From positions 1-19,124 of the forward strand of contig JAISNB010000071.1 in NCBI GenBank assembly GCA_031276435.1: a DNA stretch of 19,124 nt. Direction: 5' to 3'. Each line of letters begins with the position of its first letter. The stretch's first letter is position 1. Below the pieces are notes generated by a model. The model was not told the DNA's origin, did not search any database, and saw only the letters and a list, made by a program, of their open reading frames with translations. Source of the DNA: Burkholderiaceae bacterium (lineage in GTDB: Bacteria; Pseudomonadota; Gammaproteobacteria; Burkholderiales; Burkholderiaceae_C). Both the position numbers and the translations under genes were made by a program. Of the stretch, positions 1 to 9,813 are shown piece by piece.

Positions 1-30
1 AAGAAAAAGCCCGACCGGGAACGATCGGGC
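1..30 (-). terminator. Rho-independent terminator after tRNA-Ala
   Basis: Read on the minus strand this is a 9-bp GC-rich stem (GCCCGATCG pairing with CGGTCGGGC, one G-T pair), a 4-nt TTCC loop, then TTTTTCTT. It follows the 3' end of the tRNA by 16 nt and ends the leftward transcript carrying the tRNA, and possibly guaC. Stem, loop and U-tract are all directly visible. Confidence 0.9.
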
Positions 31-46
31 CTGAGTGATGATGCGT

Positions 47-122
<76 letters not shown>

Positions 123-141
123 GACATGCATCAACGGCGCG

Positions 142-147
142 ATTCTA
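142..147 (-). promoter_or_regulatory. candidate -10 element for tRNA-Ala
   Basis: The minus strand reads TAGAAT here, about 19 nt before the mature tRNA 5' end, followed by a GC-only stretch (CGCGCCG). A GC-rich discriminator is typical of stringently controlled stable-RNA promoters. No convincing -35 hexamer is visible at 16-18 nt spacing, so read-through from guaC remains possible. Confidence 0.4.
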
Positions 148-203
148 GCGCAACGGCGGCGGTTTGCGCGGCTTGTCTGGCGGCGGCGGGGTTGGCTTTT
201 GCG

Positions 204-1178
204 TCACAGCAGGTGTTCGCCCGCGTTGTCGCCGCCCAGGATGACGTAGTTGACTTTGCGGATGTCGCCCAGTTGTTTGCCGCCAGCGTAGCTGATGGCG
301 CTTTGCAGGTCTTGTTCTATCTCGCGCAGCGTGTCGGCCAGTTTGCCTTTGACGGGTTCCAGAATCCGCTTGCCTTCGACGTGTTTGTATTCGCCTTTGT
401 TGAAGTCGCTGGCCGATCCGTAGTACTCCTTGTAGAGCTGGCCGTTGACTTCAACGGTTTGGCCGGGCGTTTCTTCGTGACCGGCAAACAGCGATCCAAT
501 CATGACCATGGTGGCGCCAAAGCGCACGCTTTTGGCGATGTCGCCGTTGTGGCGGATGCCGCCGTCGGCCACGATGGGTTTGGTGGCCACACGCGCGCAC
601 CACTTGAGGGCCGACAGTTGCCAGCCGCCCGTGCCAAAGCCGGTTTTCAGCCGTGTGATGCACACTTTGCCCGGGCCTATGCCCACTTTGGTGGCATCGG
701 CGCCCCAGTTTTCTAGGTCGATCACGGCTTCGGGCGTGCCCACGTTGCCAGCCAGCACAAAGCTGCCGGGCAGGCGCGTTTTGATGCGCTCGATCATCCG
801 GCGCACGCTGTCGGCGTGACCGTGCGCAATGTCGATGGTGATGTATTCGGGCGCCAGGCCTTCAGCGGCCAGTTGGTCGATGGCACGGCAGTCGGTGTCT
901 TTGACGCCCACGGAGATGGAGGCAAACAGGCCGCGCGTTTTCATCTCGCGCACAAAGGCCACGTTGTCCAGGTCAAAGCGGTGCATGACGTAAAAGTAGC
1001 CCTCTTTGGCCAGCCATTGGCACATGGCCGCGTCCACCACGGTTTTCATGTTGGCGGGCACCACGGGCAGCTTGAAGCGGCGGCCACCAAATTCCACGCG
1101 GGTGTCGCATTCGGCGCGGCTTTCCACGCGGCACTTGCGCGGCAGCAGCAGGATGTTGTCGTAGTCAAAGATTTGCAT
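204..1178 (-). CDS. guaC: GMP reductase
   Basis: GMP reductase converts GMP to IMP and ammonia with NADPH, in cytoplasmic purine interconversion. The 324-residue product is one IMPDH/GMPR-type TIM barrel with no CBS domains, which separates it from IMP dehydrogenase. The catalytic loop GIGPGKVCITR places the nucleophilic cysteine near residue 173. The phosphate-binding stretch IVADGGIRHNGDIAKSV follows, and the C-terminal half carries the FNKGEYKHVEGK-type segment seen in GMP reductases. The length matches the shorter GuaC form of about 325 residues rather than the roughly 347-residue enterobacterial type. The ATG at 1178 begins MQIFDYDNILLLP, the expected family N terminus, although no clear Shine-Dalgarno sequence precedes it. 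It lies 49 nt downstream of the 126-residue membrane-protein gene and upstream of tRNA-Ala, all on one strand. Confidence 0.95.
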   Translation of the reverse strand: MQIFDYDNILLLPRKCRVESRAECDTRVEFGGRRFKLPVVPANMKTVVDAAMCQWLAKEGYFYVMHRFDLDNVAFVREMKTRGLFASISVGVKDTDCRAIDQLAAEGLAPEYITIDIAHGHADSVRRMIERIKTRLPGSFVLAGNVGTPEAVIDLENWGADATKVGIGPGKVCITRLKTGFGTGGWQLSALKWCARVATKPIVADGGIRHNGDIAKSVRFGATMVMIGSLFAGHEETPGQTVEVNGQLYKEYYGSASDFNKGEYKHVEGKRILEPVKGKLADTLREIEQDLQSAISYAGGKQLGDIRKVNYVILGGDNAGEHLL

Positions 1179-1227
1179 GAGGTTTCAGGTTTCTTGCGCG
1201 GCAGGCGGCGGGCGGGCTGACGGAGCT

Positions 1228-1608
1228 TCAATCGTCCCAGAGGGTGTGGCTGCCGTCATCCACCGCATCATCGTGTAGCTTTTCCCATAGCAGCAGATCG
1301 TCGTTCTGGTACCAGTATCGCCATGTGGCAAACAGCGCCAGCACAAGGATGAAGAATAGCGCCATTGCAATGTGCCTGGAGCTCATGCCGAGCTTGAAGA
1401 TGTTCACGGGCATCAGATACGCGAGCAGCAGCACCGCGCACAAAAAATACAGGATGGCGCCAAACACACGCCGGACAGTTTTTTTGCGCGAGTTGCCTTG
1501 CTCTTGTTGCGCCTGCAAAAGTCGCGCCAGGGCTTGCAGCGGCGGCAGCGCCCAATCTTCTGTTGCCGCTGGCTGCCTGCCGCGCTTTGGTTCAGATGGC
1601 TTGTTCAT
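1228..1608 (-). CDS. hypothetical two-TM membrane protein, short paralogue
   Basis: I do not recognise the family. The 126-residue product has a basic, proline-rich N terminus, then LARLLQAQQEQG (about 27-38). Two hydrophobic segments at about 48-68 and 79-96 are probable membrane helices joined by a short loop containing IFKLGM, and the C-terminal tail is acidic and contains VDDGS. There is no signal peptide, so both ends are probably cytoplasmic. It is a paralogue of the next upstream gene (1730-2161). They share the MN-P start, PPLQ, ARLLQAQQEQG, the RK-TV entry into helix 1, IFK at its end and VDDGS near the C terminus. Two such copies on one strand at 553-nt start-to-start spacing argue that both are real genes. 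GGGAG lies about 10 nt before the ATG and may serve as a ribosome-binding site. A function cannot be assigned. Confidence 0.7.
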   Translation of the reverse strand: MNKPSEPKRGRQPAATEDWALPPLQALARLLQAQQEQGNSRKKTVRRVFGAILYFLCAVLLLAYLMPVNIFKLGMSSRHIAMALFFILVLALFATWRYWYQNDDLLLWEKLHDDAVDDGSHTLWDD

Positions 1609-1659
1609 TTCAGGGCCGCTCCCGCTATCCGATGGATTGGGACTTCACCGTACATACCG
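1606..1659 (-). repeat. conserved start-codon/leader repeat, copy 1
   Basis: These 54 nt cover the ATG and the upstream leader of the short membrane-protein gene. They match 2159-2212 at 51 of 54 positions by direct reading, with differences at 1627, 1645 and 1656. The neighbouring coding sequences are far more diverged, so this is the most conserved part of the duplicated unit. Confidence 0.85.
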
Positions 1660-1729
1660 ATTGTGATGGCTCGTCGAGCGTTTGGCCATCCGGCCAGAGG
1701 CGCCCCTGCCGCGCGCGGCGGCGGCCGCT

Positions 1730-2161
1730 TCAATTGCCGCCGCTGCCGTCATCCACCGCACTACCATCTCCGTTGTAACGCTTTTGCCACGGCAGTGGCT
1801 GGTGGTTGCCTCCGTGCCCGGATTGCCATTTGGCAAGCAGCACCAGCGCGAAAACAGAGAACAACGCCACGGCGATGGGCATGAAGCCCATGTCAACTTT
1901 GAAGATGTATACCAGCGCCACGCACACGAGCACCAAAGCGGCGGCGCCAATCCACAAAATCGCGTAGAACGCGCCCCAGACCGTTTTGCGTGCGCTGCCT
2001 TGCTCTTGTTGCGCCTGCAAAAGCCGCGCCAAGGTTTGTGGCGGCAGGCGTTCCAGGGTTTCTGAAGGCAAACGCGCCAGGGCTTCTTGCAGCGGCGGCG
2101 ACAAGTCCGCTGCCGTTGCGGGCCGCTGGTCGCGGCGCCTTGTTCCAGGTGGTTGGTTCAT
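1730..2161 (-). CDS. hypothetical two-TM membrane protein, long paralogue
   Basis: A protein of unknown function, 143 residues, paralogous to the gene at 1228-1608. The N terminus is basic and cytoplasmic in character. Residues 27-50 hold three tandem eight-residue units (ALARLPSE, TLERLPPQ, TLARLLQA) where the short paralogue has only the last. This expansion accounts for the 17-residue length difference. Two likely membrane helices follow at about 62-86 and 93-111, then a hydrophilic Gly/His-rich tail containing VDDGS. No signal peptide is seen. GGGAG lies about 10 nt before the ATG. The gene follows hutG on the same strand after 122 nt, so hut read-through is possible, but its own conserved leader suggests separate expression. 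Confidence 0.7.
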   Translation of the reverse strand: MNQPPGTRRRDQRPATAADLSPPLQEALARLPSETLERLPPQTLARLLQAQQEQGSARKTVWGAFYAILWIGAAALVLVCVALVYIFKVDMGFMPIAVALFSVFALVLLAKWQSGHGGNHQPLPWQKRYNGDGSAVDDGSGGN

Positions 2162-2212
2162 TTCAGGGCCGCTCCCGCTGTCCGATGGATTGGGACTTTA
2201 CCGTACATGCCG
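2159..2212 (-). repeat. conserved start-codon/leader repeat, copy 2
   Basis: Second copy of the 54-nt leader element, covering the ATG and upstream sequence of the long membrane-protein gene. It is 51/54 identical to 1606-1659. Similarity fades beyond 2212. The remaining gap up to hutG (2213-2283) holds a direct repeat of CAGGTGAC (2224-2231 and 2269-2276) but no U-tract terminator. Confidence 0.85.
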
Positions 2213-2283
2213 CATGTGACAGCCAGGTGACGGTTGATCGCGCATTGCAAGGCTGCTGCGAAACCGGCAGGTGACAGTCGGCT

Positions 2284-3105
2284 TCAGCCACGGCATGTTT
2301 CCACGAAATCCAGCGCGGCTTCGAGCATGCGCCGCAAGTGCGGTTGCACGCCAGCGGCAACGGCGGGCAGGTAATTGAAGGGCAGATGTTCCTGCATGTA
2401 GCTGCACTGGGTTATTTCGAGTTGAACGGCATGGATGTCCAGGCTGGGCTGGCCGAAGTGCCGCGTGATGTGGCCGCCCTTGAAGCGGCCATTGAGCACA
2501 GCGGTGTAGCCATGCGCTTCGCGCGCGATGTCCAGTAGACGCTGCGCCAGCGCGTCATCGCAACTGGAGCCGTTGTCGGTACCCAGGTTCAGGTCGGGCA
2601 GCTTGCCGTCGAAGAAGCGCGGCAGCACAGAGCGAATGGAGTGGGCATCCCACAGCAAGGCGGTGCCGTGCGTGGATTTCAGGCGCGCCAGTTCTTCAGC
2701 CAGCTTGGCGTGGTAGGGCTGCCAGATGGCATTGCGCCGCGCGGCGATTTCAGCGGCATCTGGCTCATTGGCCCGGCTGCGGTACAGCGGCGTGTCGTCG
2801 AAGGTATCGATCGGACACAGGCCGGTGACGCTTTGGCCGGGGTAAAGGCTGGCGCCATCGAGCGAGCGGTTCAGGTCGATGACATAGCGCGAATGCGTGG
2901 CGATCAGCACCGAGGCACCGAGTTCGTCGGCGAAATCATAGAGGCGCTCTAGGTGCCAGTCGGTGTCCGGCACATGGCGGGCTTTGTCGGTCAGGCGCTC
3001 GAGCAGCGCGGGCGGCACGTGGGTGCCTACATGCGGCATGGAGATCAGCAAGGGCCGGGTGCCAGCGCGAAAGCGAAAGGGCGGTTCGGTGGTGGAAAAA
3101 GACAT
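2284..3105 (-). CDS. hutG: N-formylglutamate deformylase (amidohydrolase)
   Basis: HutG hydrolyses N-formyl-L-glutamate to L-glutamate and formate, the last step of the five-step histidine pathway. The product is 273 residues from the chosen start, the usual family length. Recognisable family stretches are PLLISMPHVGTHVPP near the N terminus, the RYVIDLNR segment, the LCPIDTFDDTPLY region, and LLWDAHSIRS followed by DLNLGTDNGSSCD. I chose the ATG at 3105 because AAGGA lies about 9 nt upstream and the family normally begins close to the PxFxFRxGTxPLL segment. An in-frame ATG at 3126, directly abutting the hutF stop, would add seven residues and cannot be excluded. It is the last gene of the hut array. 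Confidence 0.93.
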   Translation of the reverse strand: MSFSTTEPPFRFRAGTRPLLISMPHVGTHVPPALLERLTDKARHVPDTDWHLERLYDFADELGASVLIATHSRYVIDLNRSLDGASLYPGQSVTGLCPIDTFDDTPLYRSRANEPDAAEIAARRNAIWQPYHAKLAEELARLKSTHGTALLWDAHSIRSVLPRFFDGKLPDLNLGTDNGSSCDDALAQRLLDIAREAHGYTAVLNGRFKGGHITRHFGQPSLDIHAVQLEITQCSYMQEHLPFNYLPAVAAGVQPHLRRMLEAALDFVETCRG

Positions 3106-3126
3106 GCGTTTGAGTCCTTGAACCAT

Positions 3127-4515
3127 TCAGTCGTTGAGCAATTGCGAGCGAGCTTCGATGAAGGACGCGGCTGCGGTGTCGTGCAAGGTGTGGCGGCTGT
3201 TTGCTACGCGGCGCTGTCCGGCGGTCCAAACCTCGGAGATGGTGTTGTTGCGGTGGCTGGCGAACACGTGGACATCGAGCATGGTCTCTGGTGGTAGCCC
3301 GGCCAGCGCGAGCTGCCGCGCGTCGAGCATGGCAAAGTCAGCCTGCTGACCTTCGGCCAAGCCACCGATGGCGCGCCCGGCGGCCTGCGCGCCGCCTTGC
3401 AGCGCACCCAGCATCAGCGCGGTGGCGGTGTGCAGTTGCTGCGGCGTGGCGCCGATATTGCGGATGCGTGTGCGCAGGCGCTGGCCGTATTCGAGCACCA
3501 TCAGGTCTTCAGCGGCGTTGACGCAGGCGTGGCTGTCAGAGCCAATGCCCCAGGCGCCACCATGGTTGCGCCAGCGCGGAAAGTCGAACAGACCGTCACC
3601 CAAGTTGGCCTCGGTGCTCGGGCACAAGCCAGCCACGGCGCCACTGGCGGCGGCGCGCCAGCATTCATCGTCGTCCATGTGGGTGGCGTGTACCAGGCAC
3701 CAGCGCCGGTTTACCGGCATGTGGTTCATCAGCCAGGCTACGGGGCGCTGGCCGCTCCAGGCCAGGCAGTCGTCCACTTCCTTGGTCTGCTCGGCGATGT
3801 GGATGTGTACGGGCGCGCCGGGGCAGATGGCATCGAGTCCGGCCAGCGCTTCGCACAGTGTGTCTTGTGGTACGGCGCGCAGCGAATGCGGCGCCAAGCC
3901 CAGGCGGGCGCCTTGCGCCTCGCAAACGGGCCTGAGTGTCTCCAGCAAGCGCAGCATGGCATCGGTGGTGTGCAGGAAGCGGCGCTGGCCTTCGTTGGCT
4001 GGCTGGCCGCCGAAACCGCTGCTCTGATAGAGCACCGGCAGCAGTGTCAGGCCCATGCCCGTAGCCTGCGCGGCCTGCAACAGTGCCAGACTGAGTGTGG
4101 CTGAGTCGGCGTAGGGTTGGCCATCGCCCTGGTGGTGCACGTAGTGGAATTCGCACACGCTGGTGTAGCCCGCTTCGAGCATCTCGGTATACAACCAGGT
4201 GGCAATCGCTTCCATCTGCGCCGGGTCAAGGCGGGCGGCGAAGCGGTACATCAGCGTGCGCCAGCTCCAGAACGAGTCCTGGGCGGCGGCGGTGCGGTAT
4301 TCACTCAGGCCCGCGAAAGCGCGCTGGAAGGCGTGCGAGTGCAGGTTGGGCATGCCCGGAATCAGCGGGCCGGAGGCGATCTGGGCATTCGGTGGTGGCA
4401 CGGCATCGGTCCGCACGGTGGTGAGCGTGCCGACAGCGTTCCAGCCGAGCAGCACATTGCGGCTCCAGCCGACGGGCAGCAGGGCATCGGTGGCAAAAAG
4501 GTGGCCGCCGCTCAT
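3127..4515 (-). CDS. hutF: formimidoylglutamate deiminase
   Basis: HutF deiminates N-formimino-L-glutamate to N-formyl-L-glutamate and ammonia. With HutG it defines the Pseudomonas-type route, as opposed to direct formiminoglutamase cleavage. The 462-residue product is an amidohydrolase-superfamily TIM barrel. The metal-binding HxH is in NLHSHAFQRAF (59-61). Further superfamily motifs are HIHIAEQ, LVHATHMDDDE and the GIGSDSHAC aspartate motif. The GLCPSTEANLGDGLFD stretch is typical of HutF rather than HutI. The start ATG overlaps the hutI stop codon in an ATGA junction, and its stop abuts a possible hutG start, so expression is probably translationally coupled. Confidence 0.95.
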   Translation of the reverse strand: MSGGHLFATDALLPVGWSRNVLLGWNAVGTLTTVRTDAVPPPNAQIASGPLIPGMPNLHSHAFQRAFAGLSEYRTAAAQDSFWSWRTLMYRFAARLDPAQMEAIATWLYTEMLEAGYTSVCEFHYVHHQGDGQPYADSATLSLALLQAAQATGMGLTLLPVLYQSSGFGGQPANEGQRRFLHTTDAMLRLLETLRPVCEAQGARLGLAPHSLRAVPQDTLCEALAGLDAICPGAPVHIHIAEQTKEVDDCLAWSGQRPVAWLMNHMPVNRRWCLVHATHMDDDECWRAAASGAVAGLCPSTEANLGDGLFDFPRWRNHGGAWGIGSDSHACVNAAEDLMVLEYGQRLRTRIRNIGATPQQLHTATALMLGALQGGAQAAGRAIGGLAEGQQADFAMLDARQLALAGLPPETMLDVHVFASHRNNTISEVWTAGQRRVANSRHTLHDTAAASFIEARSQLLND

Positions 4516-5771
4516 GCCATGATCTCCCTGATGATGCGGCCCTGCCGGACAACGCTGCGCACCGGGCGATGGCCGAACCAGTAGGACAGCTCGGCGGGTT
4601 CACGCAGCGCCCAGAGCACGAAATTGGCTGGCAGCCCGGGTGCAATGCGGCCGTGTGTTTCATGCAGAGCCAGCGCCCGGGCGGCGTGCGTGGTAACGCC
4701 AGCCAGGGCTTCGGGCACCGTCAGGCGAAACAGCGTACAGGCCATGTTGAGCATCAACAGCAGGCTCAGCGTGGGCGAGGTTCCGGGGTTGTGATCGGTG
4801 GCTACCGCCATTGGCACGCCCGCGGCGCGCAGCCCTTGGATGGGCGGCAGATGAGTGTCGCGCAGCGTGTAATAAGCCCCCGGCAGCAATACGGCAACGG
4901 TGCCCGCTTCGCGCATAGCGGCGATGCCTTCGGGCGAGAGGTGCTCGATGTGGTCGCACGACAGCGCTAGGTAACGCGCGGCCAGCGCTGCGCCACCCAT
5001 GTCCGACAACTGTTCAGCATGTAACTTGACAGGCAAGCCCAGCATCTGCGCAGCTTGGAAGACGCGCTCTGTTTCTTCCAGCGAGAAGGCGATGCGTTCG
5101 CAGAACACATCCACCGCATCAATCAGTTCTTCGGCGTGCAGCGCGGGCAGCATCTGCTGACAGACCAGATCGATGTAGTCGCCGCTGTGGCCTGCGTATT
5201 CGGGCGGTAGCGCGTGCGCACCCAGGAAAGTGGTGCGCACTGTCACGCCGTGCGCTTCGGCTAGGCGACGCGCTACGCGCAACTGTTTGCGTTCGTGTGC
5301 CAGCGTCAAGCCGTAACCGGACTTGATCTCGATGGCGCAGACACCCTCAGCCAGCAGGTTGAGCAGGCGCTCGGAGGCCCTGTCGAACAGTTCGTCATCG
5401 CTGGCCTTGCGTGTGGCGTGCACGGTCGAGACGATGCCGCCGCCAGCGCGGGCTACTTCCTCGTAGCTGGCGCCAGTCAGCCGCATGGCGAATTCGTTGG
5501 CCCGTTGACCGCCATAGACCAAGTGCGTGTGGCAGTCGATCAGCCCGGGGGTGACGAGCGCGCCACCGCCATCGTGGCGCGGCCCGTGGGCATGCTCCAG
5601 GGGCAGTTGAGCGGCCGCGCCGCACCAGAGAATCTGGCCATCGCGCACGGCAATGGCTGCGTCCGGCAGGGCCACATCGGGGTGCGCAGGATCGGCCAAT
5701 AGTTGCAGGTTGATCCACAGGCCGTCCGCCGAAGGACGCTGTGCGAAAGGAATCTCCGGGGTGTGTTTCAT
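4512..5771 (-). CDS. hutI: imidazolonepropionase
   Basis: HutI hydrolyses 4-imidazolone-5-propionate to N-formimino-L-glutamate, the third step. The 419-residue protein is a metal-dependent amidohydrolase. HTH at residues 81-83 in LIDCHTHLVYGGQR gives the first metal ligands. KLHAEQLSD and CDHIEHLSPEG provide the later histidines, and ATDHNPGTSP carries the metal-binding aspartate. IEIKSGYGL is a family signature. I chose the ATG at 5771 because it overlaps the hutD stop in an ATGA junction. The longer frame begins with TTG at 5780 and adds only three residues. The Shine-Dalgarno signal is weak (GGAT), which fits coupled translation. It lies between hutD and hutF. Confidence 0.95.
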   Translation of the reverse strand: MKHTPEIPFAQRPSADGLWINLQLLADPAHPDVALPDAAIAVRDGQILWCGAAAQLPLEHAHGPRHDGGGALVTPGLIDCHTHLVYGGQRANEFAMRLTGASYEEVARAGGGIVSTVHATRKASDDELFDRASERLLNLLAEGVCAIEIKSGYGLTLAHERKQLRVARRLAEAHGVTVRTTFLGAHALPPEYAGHSGDYIDLVCQQMLPALHAEELIDAVDVFCERIAFSLEETERVFQAAQMLGLPVKLHAEQLSDMGGAALAARYLALSCDHIEHLSPEGIAAMREAGTVAVLLPGAYYTLRDTHLPPIQGLRAAGVPMAVATDHNPGTSPTLSLLLMLNMACTLFRLTVPEALAGVTTHAARALALHETHGRIAPGLPANFVLWALREPAELSYWFGHRPVRSVVRQGRIIREIMA

Positions 5772-6373
5772 GGTATCCAATCATTGTGGATGAGCACGGC
5801 GAGCAGGCTGGTGCCGGGCGTGTCGTCGGGGCACAGACAGGGCACTGCGTCGGAATCCGCCCACCACAGGCCTTGGCTAGGTGTCAGGGCGGCGGCTTGC
5901 GCTGAATGCGGGGGAAGGCCATCCACGCGCCAGTGGCCATGCCGGGCCAGCAGTAGGCCATGCGGGCAGGGGGACAGTGCACATGCGTCGTGGCACACGT
6001 GCAGCGCGGCGCGCAGGCGACCGCGGCGTACCATGACGTTGAAGTCGGTCGATGCGCCGCCCAGCGGCGTGGCGTCCAGCACCACATCGCCGCTGAACGG
6101 GAAGGGCACCAGCGGTGTGTCAAGGCGGTGGTCGACGCAACCATCGCGCGTGCGAAGGTGAACGCCCGCGCCGTCCAGCAGCGTGATGATGCGGTCGATG
6201 CCGGCAAACACCGAGAATGGGCCAGCGGCGTTGATGGTGGCGATGCTCACACGCCAGTCGAAACTGTCCATTCCAGCATCCGGCGGCCAGCAGGCCAGCT
6301 CGCACGTGCTGCCGCCGCCGTTCTTCCAGGAGACGGGCGCGATGCTCTCCAGGGAAAAGCGCTGGCATGCCAT
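5768..6373 (-). CDS. hutD: HutD family protein
   Basis: HutD is a conserved non-enzymatic member of many proteobacterial hut loci. Genetic work in Pseudomonas fluorescens suggested that it limits excessive hut activity, perhaps by binding a pathway intermediate. The 201-residue product has the family hallmark VSWKNGGGSTCELACWPP near residues 15-32, followed by DWRVSIATINAAGPFSVFAGIDRIITLLDG, the cupin-like core. PFPFSGD and TDFNVMVRRG follow. The ATG at 6373 is preferred because AAGG sits 8 nt upstream. A GTG at 6379 would add two residues and lies too close to that site. It starts 10 nt after the hutU stop and overlaps hutI by 4 nt. Confidence 0.92.
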   Translation of the reverse strand: MACQRFSLESIAPVSWKNGGGSTCELACWPPDAGMDSFDWRVSIATINAAGPFSVFAGIDRIITLLDGAGVHLRTRDGCVDHRLDTPLVPFPFSGDVVLDATPLGGASTDFNVMVRRGRLRAALHVCHDACALSPCPHGLLLARHGHWRVDGLPPHSAQAAALTPSQGLWWADSDAVPCLCPDDTPGTSLLAVLIHNDWIP

Positions 6374-6383
6374 GGCCACCGCC

Positions 6384-8098
<1,715 letters not shown>

Positions 8099-8102
<4 letters not shown>

Positions 8103-9736
8103 GGCAATACTCCTTGAGTGATGTCGAGATGAATGGACGGTGCCCATGCGCGGCTGGGCAGGATGGCGGCGACGGGCGCGGGCCAGCCCTGTGCGTCGGT
8201 GCGCAAGGCCCAGCGGCGCATGGCCTCGACATCGGGAGCGAGCAGGCGGTCCTGTTCGACGAAATCGACCCTGCGGCGAATGGCGGACAGCTCGGCTTCC
8301 AGGATGGCCGACGAGTGCAGCGGCGCCTGCGGGCAGCGTTTGAGCGCGATGCCCTGGCAGGCCGCCATGGCCTCGATGCCGACGACTACGGCTGTGTTGT
8401 CGACCATCTCGGCCAGTCGGCGGCCAGCAAAGGCTGCCATCGAAACGTGGTCTTCCTGGTTGGCCGAAGTGGGCAGACTGTCGACGCTGGCTGGGTGCGC
8501 CAGCGATTTGTTTTCGGAGGCCAGCGCGGCGGCCGTGACCTGGGCGATCATGAAGCCCGAGTTAACACCGCCGTCGCGTACCAGAAAGGGCGGCAGGCCC
8601 GACAGGCCGCTGTCGAGCAACAGCGCTAGGCGACGTTCGGAAATGGCGCCAACCTCAGCTACCGCCAGCGCGATGATGTCAGCCGCGAAGGCCACTGGCT
8701 CGGCGTGGAAGTTGCCGCCCGAGATGACTTCGCCGGTGTCGCTGAACACCAGCGGATTGTCCGAGGCGGCATTGGCCTCAATGGCGAGCACGCGCGCGGC
8801 ATGCGCCATGTTGTCCAGGCAGGCGCCCATGACCTGTGGCACACAGCGGATCGAATACGGGTCTTGCACACGGCCGCAATGAGCATGCGAAGGTACGATT
8901 TCACTGCCGTCGAGCAGTTCGCGCAGCGCGCCCGCTACGGCAATCTGGCCTGGCTGGCCGCGGGCGGCGTGGATGCGGGTATCGAAAGGCTTGACCGAGC
9001 CATGGATGGCTTCCAGCGAGAGCGCGCTCGCCATCAGGCCAGCGGCGAAGACGTCTTCCGCGCTGAACAGGCCCGCCAGCGCCAGCGCGGTAGAGACCTG
9101 CGTGCCGTTGAGCAGCGCCAAACCTTCCTTGGGGCCAAGCACGAAAGGCGCCAGGCCGATGCGGGCCATGGCTTCGGTGCCGCTGATCACCGTGCCTTCG
9201 GGCGTGCTGGCTTCACCCTCGCCGATTAATACGCAGGCCAGATGCGCCAGGGGCGCCAAGTCGCCCGAGGCACCCACCGATCCCTTGGCCGGAATACGCG
9301 GCAGCAACCCGGCATTGAACAGGGCCAGCAGCGCATCGACGATGCCTGGGCGCACGCCCGAGTGGCCGCGCGCCAGGCTCACCGCCTTGATGGCCAGCAC
9401 CAGTCGCACCACGCCGTCGGGCAGCGGCATGCCGGTTCCGACGCTGTGCGAAAGTACCAGATTGCGCTGCAATTCCGCCAATCGCCCAGGCGGAATGATG
9501 GTCTGCGCCAGTTTCCCAAATCCGGTATTGATGCCGTAAGCCACCTCGCCAGCGTCGAGGATGCTCTGTACGGTGGCTTGCGCGGCGTCCAGGCCAGCGC
9601 GGGCCTGCGGATCGAGTGCCAGCCGCACGCCGCCGACATGAATGCGGCGCAACCCGGCCAGATCGACCTGGCCGGGGCACAGTGTCAGTTCAACCGGTCT
9701 GGCCTGGGGGTGGGGTGGAGAAATGTTTGTTGTCAT
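8099..9736 (-). CDS. hutH: histidine ammonia-lyase
   Basis: HutH deaminates L-histidine to trans-urocanate and ammonia, the entry step. The MIO electrophile forms from Ala-Ser-Gly at 156-158 in GSVGASGDLAPLAH. Other family landmarks are YGINTGFGKLAQT near 67-79, SHSVGTG, the VQDPYSIRCVPQVMGA region, SDNPLVF, and the later SLPTSANQEDHVSM. The product is 545 residues, somewhat longer than the usual 510 or so. I chose the ATG at 9736 and not the ATG at 9802 because the perfect HutC operator palindrome at 9749-9760 falls between them and the family sequence starts after 9736. No good Shine-Dalgarno precedes it. Its stop overlaps the hutU start. Confidence 0.96.
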
Positions 9737-9748
9737 GATGTGCCGGTG

Positions 9749-9760
9749 TTGTATATACAA
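9749..9760 (-). promoter_or_regulatory. HutC operator upstream of hutH
   Basis: TTGTATATACAA is a perfect 12-bp palindrome containing GTATATAC, which fits the known operator consensus of HutC-subfamily GntR regulators (GTMTAKAC core). It ends 12 nt before the hutH ATG in the 77-nt gap after hutC. A -10-like TATATA or TATACA lies inside it, so bound HutC would block RNA polymerase directly. Urocanate is the usual inducer in this family. Confidence 0.85.
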
Positions 9761-9813
9761 GTAGTGGCGACCGTGCCTGTTTATGTCTTGCGCGGTGTGC
9801 ATGTGGGCCGGGG

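Noticed and set aside
2213..2283. Intrinsic terminator after hutG
   Set aside because: A weak imperfect hairpin (CGGTT...AACCG) can be drawn, but it has a large interior loop and no U-tract.
4184..4194. HutC-like GGTATACAAC within hutF
   Set aside because: It lies deep in coding sequence, lacks the full GTMTAKAC core and dyad, and is expected by chance in this length.
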